This document shows positions 16,087 through 24,514 of a stretch of DNA of 26,887 nt, one piece after another (position 1 is the first letter of the stretch; each line of letters starts with the position of its first letter). The position numbers were made by a program, and so were the translations under genes. The stretch lies in the NCBI GenBank assembly GCA_000432775.1, contig HF990397.1:125825-152711 (forward strand). The letters run 5' to 3'. The notes under the pieces are model-generated. The model worked only from the letters and a program-made list of their open reading frames with translations. It ran no database searches and was not told the origin of the DNA. The DNA comes from Alistipes sp. CAG:831. Lineage in GTDB: Bacteria > Bacteroidota > Bacteroidia > Bacteroidales > UBA932.

Positions 16087-16094
16087 TATATTTG
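16087..16094 (+). promoter_or_regulatory. Predicted -7 element for surE-lpxB-dapF
   Basis: TATATTTG matches TAnnTTTG and lies 21 bases before the surE ATG. It faces away from the gapA promoter motif at 16058-16065. Confidence 0.6.
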
Positions 16095-16115
16095 CGCACA
16101 AATTTGCATTAAAAT

Positions 16116-16898
16116 ATGACATCCGACACCAGAGATATCCTCATAACCAACGACGACGGCATAGGAGCCGACGGTATCCACGTCCTGGCCTCCGTCATGC
16201 GCCGCTACGGCAACGTCACAGTCGTGGCTCCGCTCCACCCCCAGTCCGGCAAATCAGCAGCCCTTTCCCTTGACACCAAGCTCTATCTCAACCTTGTGAA
16301 GGAAGAGCCCGGCTACAGGGAATACACCTTCAACGGTACTCCGGTGGACTGCATCAAGATAGGCATCAACGAATGCTGGAGCAAGGGACGGCGGCCGGAC
16401 CTGGTGGTCTCCGGCATCAACCACGGTGCCAACTGCTCGGTAGCCGCACTTTACTCAGGCACCCTCGGAGCCTGCATAGAAGGCACACTCTACGGCATTC
16501 CCTCCATCGGATTCTCAATATGCACCCACGCCGAGCATCCTGATTTCAGTCCGATAACCGAGTATGCGGACACCATCATGGAGCGGTTTTTCGCCTGCCC
16601 CCCGCAGGAAGGCGTGTATCTCAACATCAATTTCCCGCCCATCCCCGCTTCGCAGATACGCGGCATACGCATGGCCCGCAGAGGCAAGGGCATGTGGGTA
16701 AAGGAATTCGACACATACCAGGAAGAGGACGGCAGCACCTACTATCTCATGGCAGGCCATTTCGAGAATCACGAGAAGGACAGCAGCCTGGGCGACCACA
16801 TGAAGGTCAAGGAAGGCTATATCTCGGTAGTGCCGCACCGCATAGACACCACCGACTACGGCGAGATGGAGCGGATGCGTGATGTCTGGGAGAAATAA
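16116..16898 (+). CDS. surE: 5'-nucleotidase SurE
   Basis: A metal-dependent nucleoside monophosphate phosphatase, also active on short polyphosphate in known members, acting in the cytoplasm. The 260 residues begin with the metal-binding ILITNDDGI (D13, D14). S43 lies in APLHPQSGKSAALS and N101 in SGINHGAN, completing the family's D, D, S, N metal site. The stretch ALYSGTLGACIEGTLYGIPSIGFS follows. It is the first gene of a plus-strand operon with lpxB (12-base gap) and dapF. Confidence 0.95.
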   Translation: MTSDTRDILITNDDGIGADGIHVLASVMRRYGNVTVVAPLHPQSGKSAALSLDTKLYLNLVKEEPGYREYTFNGTPVDCIKIGINECWSKGRRPDLVVSGINHGANCSVAALYSGTLGACIEGTLYGIPSIGFSICTHAEHPDFSPITEYADTIMERFFACPPQEGVYLNINFPPIPASQIRGIRMARRGKGMWVKEFDTYQEEDGSTYYLMAGHFENHEKDSSLGDHMKVKEGYISVVPHRIDTTDYGEMERMRDVWEK

Positions 16899-16910
16899 CC
16901 GCTTCCCGTC

Positions 16911-18059
16911 ATGAAGTACTACATCATAGCGGGCGAAGCGTCCGGGGACCTGCACGGAGCCAATCTCATGCGCGGCCTGCTGGCCCACGACCCCTCCTGC
17001 GACATACGCTTCTGGGGCGGAGGTAAAATGGCCGTCGTCGGAGGCACCTTAGTCCGGGACTACCGGGACAATGCCGTGATGGGCCTGATAGAGGTAATCG
17101 GCCGTCTCGGCAGCATCCTGCGCAACCTGCGTTTCTGCAAGGAGGACATCCTCGCCTGGAAGCCCGACGCCGTAATCCTCATAGACTATCCCGGCTTCAA
17201 CCTCAAGATCGCCCGTTTCGCCCACGAGCACGGCTTCAAGGTATTCTACTACATTCCCCCTAAAGTCTGGGCCCGCGGAGAGGGCCGTATCAGACTGCTG
17301 AAAAAATACGTGGACCGTACATTCATCATCTTCCCGTTCGAAATGCCGTGGTTCAAGTCCCGGGGTCTCGACGTCATATACAACGGGAATCCGCTGGTAG
17401 ACAATATCGCCTCCACACCATCGGTACACCTCACGCGGGAAGAATTCCTCCGCTCCCACTCCCTGACCGACGACGGCCGGGAGATAATAGCCATGCTCGC
17501 CGGCAGCCGGAAAATGGAAGTCGGCTACCTCCTGCCCCGTCTGGTGAAAACGGCGGCAATCCTGAAAGCAAAGACCGGGGGCCGCTTCCGCTTCCTGCTT
17601 GCCGCAGCACCATCCATCGACCGCTCCTACTACGCAAAATACCTCGACGGCAATTCCGACATCGAAATAATCTACGGCGACACCTACGGAGTCCTGAGCC
17701 ACTCGGCGGCCGCTGCCATATCCTCCGGCACAGCCAGTCTCGAAGCAGCCATCATAGGCACTCCCCAGGTGGTCTGCTACGGCATGAACCCCATAACCTA
17801 CGCCATCGCCCGGACCATAGTCAGGCTGGACACCATCTCTCTGGCCAACATGATTCTCGGCCGGCACATCTTCCGCGAGCTGCTGCAGGGCGACTGCACC
17901 CCGGAACATATAGCGGACGAACTGCTGCGCATGACCGGTGACTCCGAGTACCGCAGCCGGATGCTGTCCGACTACAAGGACATGATGGCTCTGCTCGGAG
18001 AAAAAGACCCGGCCATGAGAACAGCCGCCGACATCGAACGTATCATTCAGGAAAAATAA
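16911..18059 (+). CDS. lpxB: Lipid-A-disaccharide synthase
   Basis: A peripheral membrane GT-B glycosyltransferase (family GT19) that joins UDP-2,3-diacylglucosamine and lipid X to form the lipid A disaccharide. The 382 residues carry AGEASGDLHGAN at 7-18, WGGGKM at 35-40, IDYPGFN at 91-97, YYIPPKVWAR at 113-122, AGSR at 197-200 and SSGTASLE at 271-278, all in the usual LpxB order. Its presence shows an outer membrane with lipid A. It lies between surE and dapF with gaps of 12 and 7 bases. Confidence 0.96.
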   Translation: MKYYIIAGEASGDLHGANLMRGLLAHDPSCDIRFWGGGKMAVVGGTLVRDYRDNAVMGLIEVIGRLGSILRNLRFCKEDILAWKPDAVILIDYPGFNLKIARFAHEHGFKVFYYIPPKVWARGEGRIRLLKKYVDRTFIIFPFEMPWFKSRGLDVIYNGNPLVDNIASTPSVHLTREEFLRSHSLTDDGREIIAMLAGSRKMEVGYLLPRLVKTAAILKAKTGGRFRFLLAAAPSIDRSYYAKYLDGNSDIEIIYGDTYGVLSHSAAAAISSGTASLEAAIIGTPQVVCYGMNPITYAIARTIVRLDTISLANMILGRHIFRELLQGDCTPEHIADELLRMTGDSEYRSRMLSDYKDMMALLGEKDPAMRTAADIERIIQEK

Positions 18060-18066
18060 CTGGACA

Positions 18067-18888
18067 ATGGACATTTTCAAATACCAGGGGGCCGGCAACG
18101 ACTTCGTCCTGATCCGCTCCCTCAACAGCAGGGCGGAGCTCACGGAGCAGGAGATCATCCGCCTGTGCGACCGGCGCTACGGCATAGGGGCCGACGGACT
18201 CATCATCCTCGAAAGCAGCCCCGTCCACGACTTCTCCATGCGTTTCTACAACAATGACGGCTCCACCGGCATGTTCTGCGGCAACGGCGGCCGCTGCATC
18301 ATCGACCTCGCCTGGCGCTCAGGACTTCCGGCATCGGGGGCGGACGGCAGCTGGACATTCTCGGCCCCGGACGGGCTGCACTCCGGAAAAGTTCTCTCCC
18401 ATGAGGGCAGACGGAGCCAGATACTGCTGGGAATGAACGACATCACCTCCGTGGAGGCAATGCACCTTCCGGCAGAACCCGGTCAGGAAGCGACAGCATG
18501 GAAAATGAACACCGGCACGGAGCATCTGGTCATCTTCAGGGACAATATCGAGGACATGGACGTGCAGAGCGAAGGCCGCCGATGGAGATACGCCCCTCAG
18601 TTCGCGCCCATGGGGGTGAATGTCAACTTCGTCCAGTCCACCGGAGCGGAAGGCGGCCTCCTGCATGTACGCACCTACGAGCGCGGAGTCGAATACGAGA
18701 CCCTCTCCTGCGGCACAGGAATCATCGCCGCAGCCGCCGCTTCCTGGCTCCGCGGAGACCACAGCGGAAAATACACGCTCCGGTCCACACACGACACCTT
18801 CTCGGTATCTTTTAGACACCAGGACGGAATCTTCACGGAAATCGAACTGACAGGACCCGCAGAACTGGTATTCAAAGCCGTCATCTAA
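18067..18888 (+). CDS. dapF: Diaminopimelate epimerase
   Basis: Converts LL- to meso-diaminopimelate for lysine and peptidoglycan synthesis, in the cytoplasm and without a cofactor. The 273 residues include QGAGNDFVLI at 7-16, the first catalytic cysteine C71 in MFCGNGGRC and the second, C215, in TLSCGTGIIAAAA. R203 lies in VRTYERGVEYET. It is the last gene of the surE operon and is followed by a repeat-bearing spacer, in which I see no T-tailed terminator. Confidence 0.96.
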   Translation: MDIFKYQGAGNDFVLIRSLNSRAELTEQEIIRLCDRRYGIGADGLIILESSPVHDFSMRFYNNDGSTGMFCGNGGRCIIDLAWRSGLPASGADGSWTFSAPDGLHSGKVLSHEGRRSQILLGMNDITSVEAMHLPAEPGQEATAWKMNTGTEHLVIFRDNIEDMDVQSEGRRWRYAPQFAPMGVNVNFVQSTGAEGGLLHVRTYERGVEYETLSCGTGIIAAAAASWLRGDHSGKYTLRSTHDTFSVSFRHQDGIFTEIELTGPAELVFKAVI

Positions 18889-19038
18889 CCGATGACAACG
18901 CAGCAGTCCGCCCGCGCCATTGACTGTCCGCTTATCAGAGCGGGTGAAATGCAAGGCGTCGAGGCGCGTGGGGAAGAAGTTTACTGAACGTAAATGACTG
19001 AACAACGGGCCGATGACAACGCAGCTGTCCGCCTGCTA
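18889..19038. repeat. Spacer with 27-base direct repeats and inverted repeats
   Basis: A 27-base sequence beginning CCGATGACAACGCAGC occurs at 18889-18915 and again at 19010-19036, 121 bases apart, with 25 of 27 positions identical. A perfect 12-base inverted pair, GTCCGCTTATCA at 18926-18937 and its complement at 19039-19050, also spans the region. Small hairpins are visible at 18928-18943 (CCGCT/AGCGG) and 18980-18994 (TTTAC/GTAAA). The right copies of both repeats run into the yggS stop codon and last codons. It looks like a dispersed repeat or a duplicated gene end, and no reading frame is credible. Confidence 0.7.
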
Positions 19039-19740
19039 TGATAAGCGGACGCCGCGTGGGCCGAAGATCTTCGTGCCGATACGTACCATGTTGCTGCCCA
19101 TCTCCACGGCGATGTGATAGTCGTGGGTCATACCGAAGGACTTCAGGTCGAATTGCTCCAGGAAAGGCCAGCCGAGAGCCTTGATACGGTCGTACACCGA
19201 GTTGAGATGAGCGAACTCCTTGCGGATCAGCGCCTCGTCCTCAGTGAGGGAGGCCATGCCCATGACTCCGCGGATGCGTACCTGCGTAGGGAAGCCCTCG
19301 CTGTCCCCGGCCTGACGGGCCTTCTCGATTCCTTCGAGAAATCCGAGCACTTCCTCATCGGAAAAGCCCTGCTTGCTCTCCTCCGAGGCGATGTGCATCT
19401 CCAGCAGCACGTCCACGCTGCAGCCGTTCTGCCGGCACCACTTCTCGATCTCGAAGAACAGCTTGGGTGTATCCACCGAATGGATAAGCTTGACATACGG
19501 TACTGTCATCTTAATCTTGTTGCTCTGTAGATGACCGATGAAATGCCACTCTATGTCCTTGGGCAAGGAAAGGGCTTTTTCCCTCAGTTCCTGGGGACGG
19601 CTCTCGCCGAAGACCCTCTGGCCCGCATTGTAGGCTTCGAGGATCTCTTCCCCGGACTTGAACTTGGACACTGCCACGAGCTCGACCCCGGAGGGCAGTT
19701 CCTGTCTGAGCGACAGGATATTCTCAGTAATGTGTCCCAT
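19036..19740 (-). CDS. YggS/PLPBP-family pyridoxal phosphate-binding protein
   Basis: A 234-residue alanine-racemase-like TIM barrel of the PLP homeostasis family (YggS, PipY, PROSC). K26 in VAVSKFKS is the expected Schiff-base lysine, and FGESRPQELREK, WHFIGHLQSNK, IRGVMGMASL and FGMTHDYHIAVEMGSNMVRIGTKIFG follow in the usual order. The family buffers pyridoxal phosphate in the cytoplasm and has no proven catalytic activity. It is the last gene of the DUF349-yidC-yggS operon, 15 bases after yidC. Its last residues (GVRLS) and stop overlap the direct and inverted repeats described for the adjoining spacer. Confidence 0.93.
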   Translation of the reverse strand: MGHITENILSLRQELPSGVELVAVSKFKSGEEILEAYNAGQRVFGESRPQELREKALSLPKDIEWHFIGHLQSNKIKMTVPYVKLIHSVDTPKLFFEIEKWCRQNGCSVDVLLEMHIASEESKQGFSDEEVLGFLEGIEKARQAGDSEGFPTQVRIRGVMGMASLTEDEALIRKEFAHLNSVYDRIKALGWPFLEQFDLKSFGMTHDYHIAVEMGSNMVRIGTKIFGPRGVRLS

Positions 19741-19755
19741 AGTGTATATCTTTAA

Positions 19756-21660
19756 CTAACGTCTTCTCTGCTGCTTCTGCTGCTCGCGGATGGCCTCTTG
19801 CTGGGCCTTCTGGATAGCCTCGAGACGCTGCTGGAACTTGGACTTGGGCTTGGCGGCACCTTTTACGGATGCTGCGCGCACCTTGGCCATGATCTTTTCC
19901 TCGTCCACGAAGAAACGGCGGATAATCCAGGTCTGGAGCATCATGATGAGGTTGGAGAGCAGGTAGTAATATGTCAGACCGCTGGAGAGGTTGTTGCAGA
20001 TGAACAGCATGAAGATAGGCATGAAGTAGAGGGTCATGTTGCGCATGCTCTTCATCTGGGGGTTGTTGTCCGCGCTGCTGCCCTGGGTCATCCTGGCCGA
20101 GAAGTACATACTCAGGGCACAGAGGATGGCGAAGAGGCTGACATGGTCACCGTACAGCGGTATGTTGAATCCGAAATCGAGGATAGAGTCGTAGGTACTC
20201 AGGTCGTCAGCCCAGAGGAAGCCCTTCTGTCTCAGCTCGAACGATGCGGGGAAGAAACGGAACATCGCGAAGAGCACGGGGAACTGGAGCAGCATGGGGA
20301 GACAGCCTCCAAACATGCTCACACCCGCCTTGCGGTACAGGTCCATGGTCTCCTGCTGCTTCTTCAGGGCATCTTCCTGACGCGGGTACTTGGCATTGAT
20401 CTTGTCCAGTTCCGGCCTGAGGACATTCATCTTGGCCGAAGACATGTAGGACTTGAGAGTCAGGGGGGATATCACCAGCTTGATAAGCAGGGTCAGCAAC
20501 AGTATGATGATGCCGTAGTTGCTGATGAAACGTCCGAAGAGGTCAAATACCGGGATGATGATGCCCCTGTTGATCCACCTTACCAGCCATCCTCCGAGAG
20601 GCACTATCTTCTCGAAGTCACAGTCGTAGCTCTTGAGGGTACGGAAATGGTTGGGTCCGTAGTAGAACTCGAAGGGCACGGTGACATCGGCTCCCGGGTC
20701 GTACTGGACAAGGGTCGAGGCCGAGCAGGCCATCAGACGGCGGTCCGGGTCCGTCTCGGGATAGAACTTCATGGAGAGGTTTCCGGACTCGAAATTGTCC
20801 TCAGCCCTCAGGATGGCGGAGAAGTACTGCTGCTGGAATGCGAACCACTCGATGCGGGTGGTCACCTCGCGGTGATTGCCGCCGGAGCGTCCGCCGCCAC
20901 GCATGATTCCGAGGTTCTCTATCTTCTTGACCTCACCTGGATATTTGAAATCCACGGTCGAATAATTCTGCTCGTTCTTGTAGCCGCGCTCCAGACGGGG
21001 TACGTCCATGTTCCAGGCAATCTCGAACTGGGAAGCATTGCGGGGAATATGACGGTCCATGTTGACCATGTGCACGTCGAAGTCCACCATGTAGCTGTCA
21101 GCCGGCAGGAAATAACGGTGCTCGATGAAGGCGGTGTCCGAGAAATACAGGCGCATCACCAGTGTGGAATCGTTGGACACCACTGTCTCGTAGGTAAAGC
21201 CGCCGGTGTTGATGTACTGGTCGGTATAGAGCTGCAGGCCGAAGTCACTGTAGTCGTCCTTCATCAGGTAGAGGTCAGTGCTGTCGCTGGTGTAGTAGTC
21301 CTTGATCAGGACTGAGGCGGCCTGGCCTCCCTTGGTCGAATACTTTATCCTGAGCTTGTTGTTCTCCAGGTAGTGGAAGTCCTCTCCGGCGTTGTAGGCC
21401 TGCTCGAGGAAGGGATTGGCGTATGTGCTGGCATAGACCGGCTGCCCGTCCTGTGTTCCCTGCCCCGCCGCTGCCGAAGCACTGTCGGCGGCCATCTGCT
21501 GAGCCATCCGCTCCGCATACTCGAAGGCATTGGCCGCAGCCACCGAATCCCTCACCCTCTGTATCTCCTGCTGCTCTCTTGCTATTCTGGAATTATAAAC
21601 GCTGAATCCTATCAACAGGAGTCCTATGAGCGTTATACCTATTATAGTATTCTTGTTCAT
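19756..21660 (-). CDS. yidC: Membrane protein insertase YidC
   Basis: Inserts and folds inner-membrane proteins, alone or with SecYEG. The 634 residues have the Gram-negative layout: an N-terminal membrane anchor (IIGITLIGLLLIGFSVY), a large periplasmic beta-domain (about residues 60-350), then the conserved five-helix core with LKSYMSSAKMNVLRPELDKI (cytoplasmic hairpin) and GGCLPMLLQFPVLFAMF. The groove residue that is Arg in Escherichia coli appears as Lys here (LLIKLVISPLT). A basic C-terminal tail (KQQRRR) could contact ribosomes. It starts 3 bases after the DUF349 gene stop and precedes yggS. Confidence 0.97.
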   Translation of the reverse strand: MNKNTIIGITLIGLLLIGFSVYNSRIAREQQEIQRVRDSVAAANAFEYAERMAQQMAADSASAAAGQGTQDGQPVYASTYANPFLEQAYNAGEDFHYLENNKLRIKYSTKGGQAASVLIKDYYTSDSTDLYLMKDDYSDFGLQLYTDQYINTGGFTYETVVSNDSTLVMRLYFSDTAFIEHRYFLPADSYMVDFDVHMVNMDRHIPRNASQFEIAWNMDVPRLERGYKNEQNYSTVDFKYPGEVKKIENLGIMRGGGRSGGNHREVTTRIEWFAFQQQYFSAILRAEDNFESGNLSMKFYPETDPDRRLMACSASTLVQYDPGADVTVPFEFYYGPNHFRTLKSYDCDFEKIVPLGGWLVRWINRGIIIPVFDLFGRFISNYGIIILLLTLLIKLVISPLTLKSYMSSAKMNVLRPELDKINAKYPRQEDALKKQQETMDLYRKAGVSMFGGCLPMLLQFPVLFAMFRFFPASFELRQKGFLWADDLSTYDSILDFGFNIPLYGDHVSLFAILCALSMYFSARMTQGSSADNNPQMKSMRNMTLYFMPIFMLFICNNLSSGLTYYYLLSNLIMMLQTWIIRRFFVDEEKIMAKVRAASVKGAAKPKSKFQQRLEAIQKAQQEAIREQQKQQRRR

Positions 21661-21663
21661 GCT

Positions 21664-23745
21664 TTATTCCTGGCTGTCGAGTTGGTGAATCTTCTCCTCG
21701 AGGGCGGCGAGCTCCTCCTTGGCGGCGTCTATCTTCTTCTGGAACTCCCTGACGAGCGAATCAGCTTTCTTGGAGCTGGCGAAGAAACCGATATTGTTCT
21801 CGTATGTGGCTATCTCGCTCTCGAGCTTGCGGAACTTCTGGAGGAGACGGTCCCTTTCCTGACGGGCGGGCGATGTCTCCACACGGCCGCGTCCTCCGCG
21901 GGGCGCCCTGCCGCGTCCGCCGCCTCCGGATACACGGAAGTCCGGGAATTTCTCCGACATGGCCTCGCGGTAGGCATCCTGTATCTTCTCCTTCTCCTTG
22001 AAGGGCACGAAGCCTATTGCATTCCACCTGTCGGCAAACGCGCGTGCGGCTTTCTCGTCCTCGCGCCTGTCACCCGAGGGAGTATAGGCGCTGATCTCGT
22101 CGATGACGGCCTGCTTGGCCTTGAGATTGTCCACATACTGAGGCTCGATACCGCCGAAGTTCTTCTCCTTGTTGTCGAAGAAATGATCGCAGGCGGCACG
22201 GAAACGGGCCCAGATCTGGTCCGATTTCTTACGGGACACCGGTCCGACCTCCTTCCACTGCTTCTGGAGGGAGATAAGGTAGTCGGTGGTCTTCTTCCAG
22301 TCCGTGCTGTCCTTAACGGCCTCGGCCTGCTCGCAGAGGGCTATCTTCTTCTCCATATTGCCGTTCATCTGCTCCTTGAAGTCAGCATAGAACTCACGCT
22401 TGCGGTTGTAGAACTTGTCACAGGCGGCGCGGAAACGGTCATATATCTTCTGGTTGTCCTTCTTGGAGGCGAAGCCTATCTTGCGCCACTCCTTCTGGAT
22501 GTCCTCGAACTCCTTGGTTACGGCGTTCCATCCGTTGGACTCCTTGATATCCTTGTCGGCCAGAGCCTCAGCCTTCTCGCAGAGGACGGTCTTGGCTGCC
22601 AGATTCTCCTTCTGCTGCACCTTCAGGCTCTCGAAATAGGCCTGGTGCATCTTGTTGATGCGGGACGTGGCGGCACGGAAGCGGTCCCATATCTCATCGC
22701 GGAACTCCTTGGCCACGGGGCCGAACTCCTTCCACTCCTCGTGCAGTTTCTGCAGCTGGGCGAATGCCTCCACCACATTGGGGCTCTTCTCCAGCGCCTC
22801 GGCTCTCTCGCAGAGAGCGGTCTTGGCCTCGAGATTCTTCTTGAAGTCCAGATCACGGAGCTCGTTGTTGAGCTTCACATAGTCGTAGAATCTCTCGACA
22901 TAGTGCTGGTATGTCTCATACACGTCCTTCACCCTCGCCTGGGGGACAGGACCGGTCTCGCGCCAGCGGGCCTGAAGGTTGCGGAACTCGGGATAGGAGC
23001 GGTTCAGGTCCTCTGTATTCTCCACCAGATTCTTGAGTTCCTCAATAATCTGGAGCTTAAGGTCGAGGTTGGCCTGTTTCTCCTTTTCCAGATTCTGGAA
23101 ATATACCGCACGACGGCCCTTATAGCGCGCGTACAGTTCCTTGAACGCACGCTCAATCTCTATGAAGGGGTTGACGGACACTTCCGCGGGAGAGATCTCC
23201 TCCACAGGCGCCTCCACTGCCGCAGGCTCGGATCCCTCTGCCTCAGGCTGGTCGACGGCAACATCCCCGAGCTCCTCCTGCTCCTGTACTCCGGCATAGT
23301 CGGAAACTCCCGGCTGTACGTGATAGCCGGAAGCTATCTTCTCCTCTTTCAACACCTTATAAAACGTAGCCTTGATATACTCGGACTGCCTGTTGAGTTC
23401 CATGATATCACCATTGTCCACCAGGTTGCGGAAAGCCTCGACTATCTCCTTGAGGCTCTTTGACGAAAGGCTCTTCAGCTCCTCGTCGCTGATAATGGCT
23501 CCGCGCATCTCCTCGGGCTCCTGCACGGCAGGTTCCTCCGCCACAGGCTCCGTCGGCGCGGCCGGCTGCTCATTGTCAGCTTTGTCCACAATCTCCCCGG
23601 CAGCCACCACCGCAGCGGCCACAGCAGCGGCCTCCTCGACAGCAGGACTCACTTCCGAAGCATTAACATTCAGTGATTCAGAATTCTCTACAGAATTTTC
23701 AGCAGTACTCTTCCCGAGGGAAGGATTCAAGGTCTCTTCAGTCAT
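21664..23745 (-). CDS. DUF349 multi-repeat coiled-coil protein with Gly/Arg-rich segment
   Basis: A 693-residue cytoplasmic protein. Residues 1 to about 80 are acidic, Ala/Glu/Pro-rich and probably disordered. After a helical region come five DUF349 repeats, each marked by a W-x3-G-type core: RWRETGPV, EWKEFGPV, EWRKIGFA, QWKEVGPV and RWNAIGFV. Each repeat then has an RFRAA-like helix (DRFRAATSRINKMHQAYFE, for example). Near residues 606-622 there is a glycine/arginine-rich tract (GGGGRGRAPRGGRGR), followed by a C-terminal coiled coil. The molecular function of DUF349 is not known to me. The Gly/Arg tract suggests nucleic acid binding, by inference. It heads the operon with yidC and yggS and is divergent from trmD. 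Confidence 0.9.
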   Translation of the reverse strand: MTEETLNPSLGKSTAENSVENSESLNVNASEVSPAVEEAAAVAAAVVAAGEIVDKADNEQPAAPTEPVAEEPAVQEPEEMRGAIISDEELKSLSSKSLKEIVEAFRNLVDNGDIMELNRQSEYIKATFYKVLKEEKIASGYHVQPGVSDYAGVQEQEELGDVAVDQPEAEGSEPAAVEAPVEEISPAEVSVNPFIEIERAFKELYARYKGRRAVYFQNLEKEKQANLDLKLQIIEELKNLVENTEDLNRSYPEFRNLQARWRETGPVPQARVKDVYETYQHYVERFYDYVKLNNELRDLDFKKNLEAKTALCERAEALEKSPNVVEAFAQLQKLHEEWKEFGPVAKEFRDEIWDRFRAATSRINKMHQAYFESLKVQQKENLAAKTVLCEKAEALADKDIKESNGWNAVTKEFEDIQKEWRKIGFASKKDNQKIYDRFRAACDKFYNRKREFYADFKEQMNGNMEKKIALCEQAEAVKDSTDWKKTTDYLISLQKQWKEVGPVSRKKSDQIWARFRAACDHFFDNKEKNFGGIEPQYVDNLKAKQAVIDEISAYTPSGDRREDEKAARAFADRWNAIGFVPFKEKEKIQDAYREAMSEKFPDFRVSGGGGRGRAPRGGRGRVETSPARQERDRLLQKFRKLESEIATYENNIGFFASSKKADSLVREFQKKIDAAKEELAALEEKIHQLDSQE

Positions 23746-23771
23746 CGTTATCAGTTGTTAAATTGAACTTG

Positions 23772-23779
23772 CAAATATA
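23772..23779 (-). promoter_or_regulatory. Predicted -7 element for the DUF349-yidC-yggS operon
   Basis: The minus strand reads TATATTTG (TAnnTTTG), 26 bases before the ATG at 23745. A 10-base palindrome, AACCGCGGTT (23796-23805), lies upstream between it and the divergent trmD motif. Confidence 0.6.
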
Positions 23780-23810
23780 CATTATTTTTTTAAAGAACCG
23801 CGGTTTTACA

Positions 23811-23818
23811 TAAATTTG
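23811..23818 (+). promoter_or_regulatory. Predicted -7 element for trmD, very short leader
   Basis: TAAATTTG matches TAnnTTTG and ends 8 bases before the trmD ATG, which implies a 5' leader of only a few bases. A T-run at 23783-23791 is at about the -33 distance. Confidence 0.5.
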
Positions 23819-23826
23819 CGCCCTGT

Positions 23827-24501
23827 ATGAGGATAGATATTATCAGTGCGGTACCTGAACTGCTGGAAAGTCCGCTCAACCATTCGATTATAAGACGGGC
23901 CCGGGAAAAGGGACTCGTGGAGATTCATATTGTCAACCTGCATGACTACGGAAAGGGCAACTACAAGCAGATAGACGATTACGGCTTCGGAGGCGACGCC
24001 GGCATGGTCATCAAGCCGGAACCGCTGTACAGGGCTATCACGGACCTGACCTCGCAGAGGGAGTACGACCAGGTGATCTACACCTCGCCGGACGGGGAGA
24101 TGCTGGACCAGGGTATGTGCAACAGCCTGTCCACATGCGGAAACCTGATCATCCTGTGCGGTCACTACAAGGGCATCGACCACCGCATCCGCGAACATCT
24201 CATAACCAAGGAGATATCCATCGGCAGCTACGTTCTCAGCGGAGGAGAGCTGGCTGCATGCGTCATCTGCGACTCCATTATCCGGCTGCTGCCCGGCGCC
24301 ATTACCGATGAGACATCCGCACTGTCCGACTCCTTCCAGGACGGACTTCTCGCACCTCCTATCTTTACCCGCCCGGCGGATTTCATGGGCTGGAAAGTTC
24401 CGGAGGTACTGCTTTCCGGAAATCCCAGACTCATCCGCCAGTGGCAGGAAGAACAGGCCCTGGAGCGCACCAGAAGACTCAGACCCGACCTGCTGGAATA
24501 A
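23827..24501 (+). CDS. trmD: tRNA (guanine37-N1)-methyltransferase
   Basis: Makes m1G37 next to the anticodon using SAM, which prevents frameshifting. The 224 residues form a SPOUT knot enzyme: DDYGFGGDAGMV at 50-61, LCGHYKGIDHR at 110-120 and SYVLSGGELA at 134-143 build the knotted SAM site. PPIFTRPADFMGW follows in the linker to the C-terminal tRNA-binding helices. No rimM, rpsP or rplS gene flanks it, unlike the operon of many other bacteria. The TetR gene starts 13 bases downstream on the same strand. Confidence 0.97.
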   Translation: MRIDIISAVPELLESPLNHSIIRRAREKGLVEIHIVNLHDYGKGNYKQIDDYGFGGDAGMVIKPEPLYRAITDLTSQREYDQVIYTSPDGEMLDQGMCNSLSTCGNLIILCGHYKGIDHRIREHLITKEISIGSYVLSGGELAACVICDSIIRLLPGAITDETSALSDSFQDGLLAPPIFTRPADFMGWKVPEVLLSGNPRLIRQWQEEQALERTRRLRPDLLE

Positions 24502-24514
24502 AACCGTCAAGACT

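Noticed and set aside
17049..18158. 369-codon open frame on the minus strand
   Set aside because: It is antisense to lpxB and the start of dapF, which are well supported, and has no domain.
19798..21315. 505-codon open frame on the plus strand
   Set aside because: It is antisense to yidC, which is clearly real. No domains or promoter motif support it.
21373..23463. 696-codon open frame on the plus strand
   Set aside because: It is antisense to the DUF349 gene and the start of yidC. The Leu-rich translation mirrors the sense Glu/Lys codons, with no recognisable family.
24308..24514. Upstream extension of the TetR gene to an ATG at 24308
   Set aside because: This part lies inside trmD and encodes residues unrelated to TetR. 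The start at 24515 gives the normal family length.
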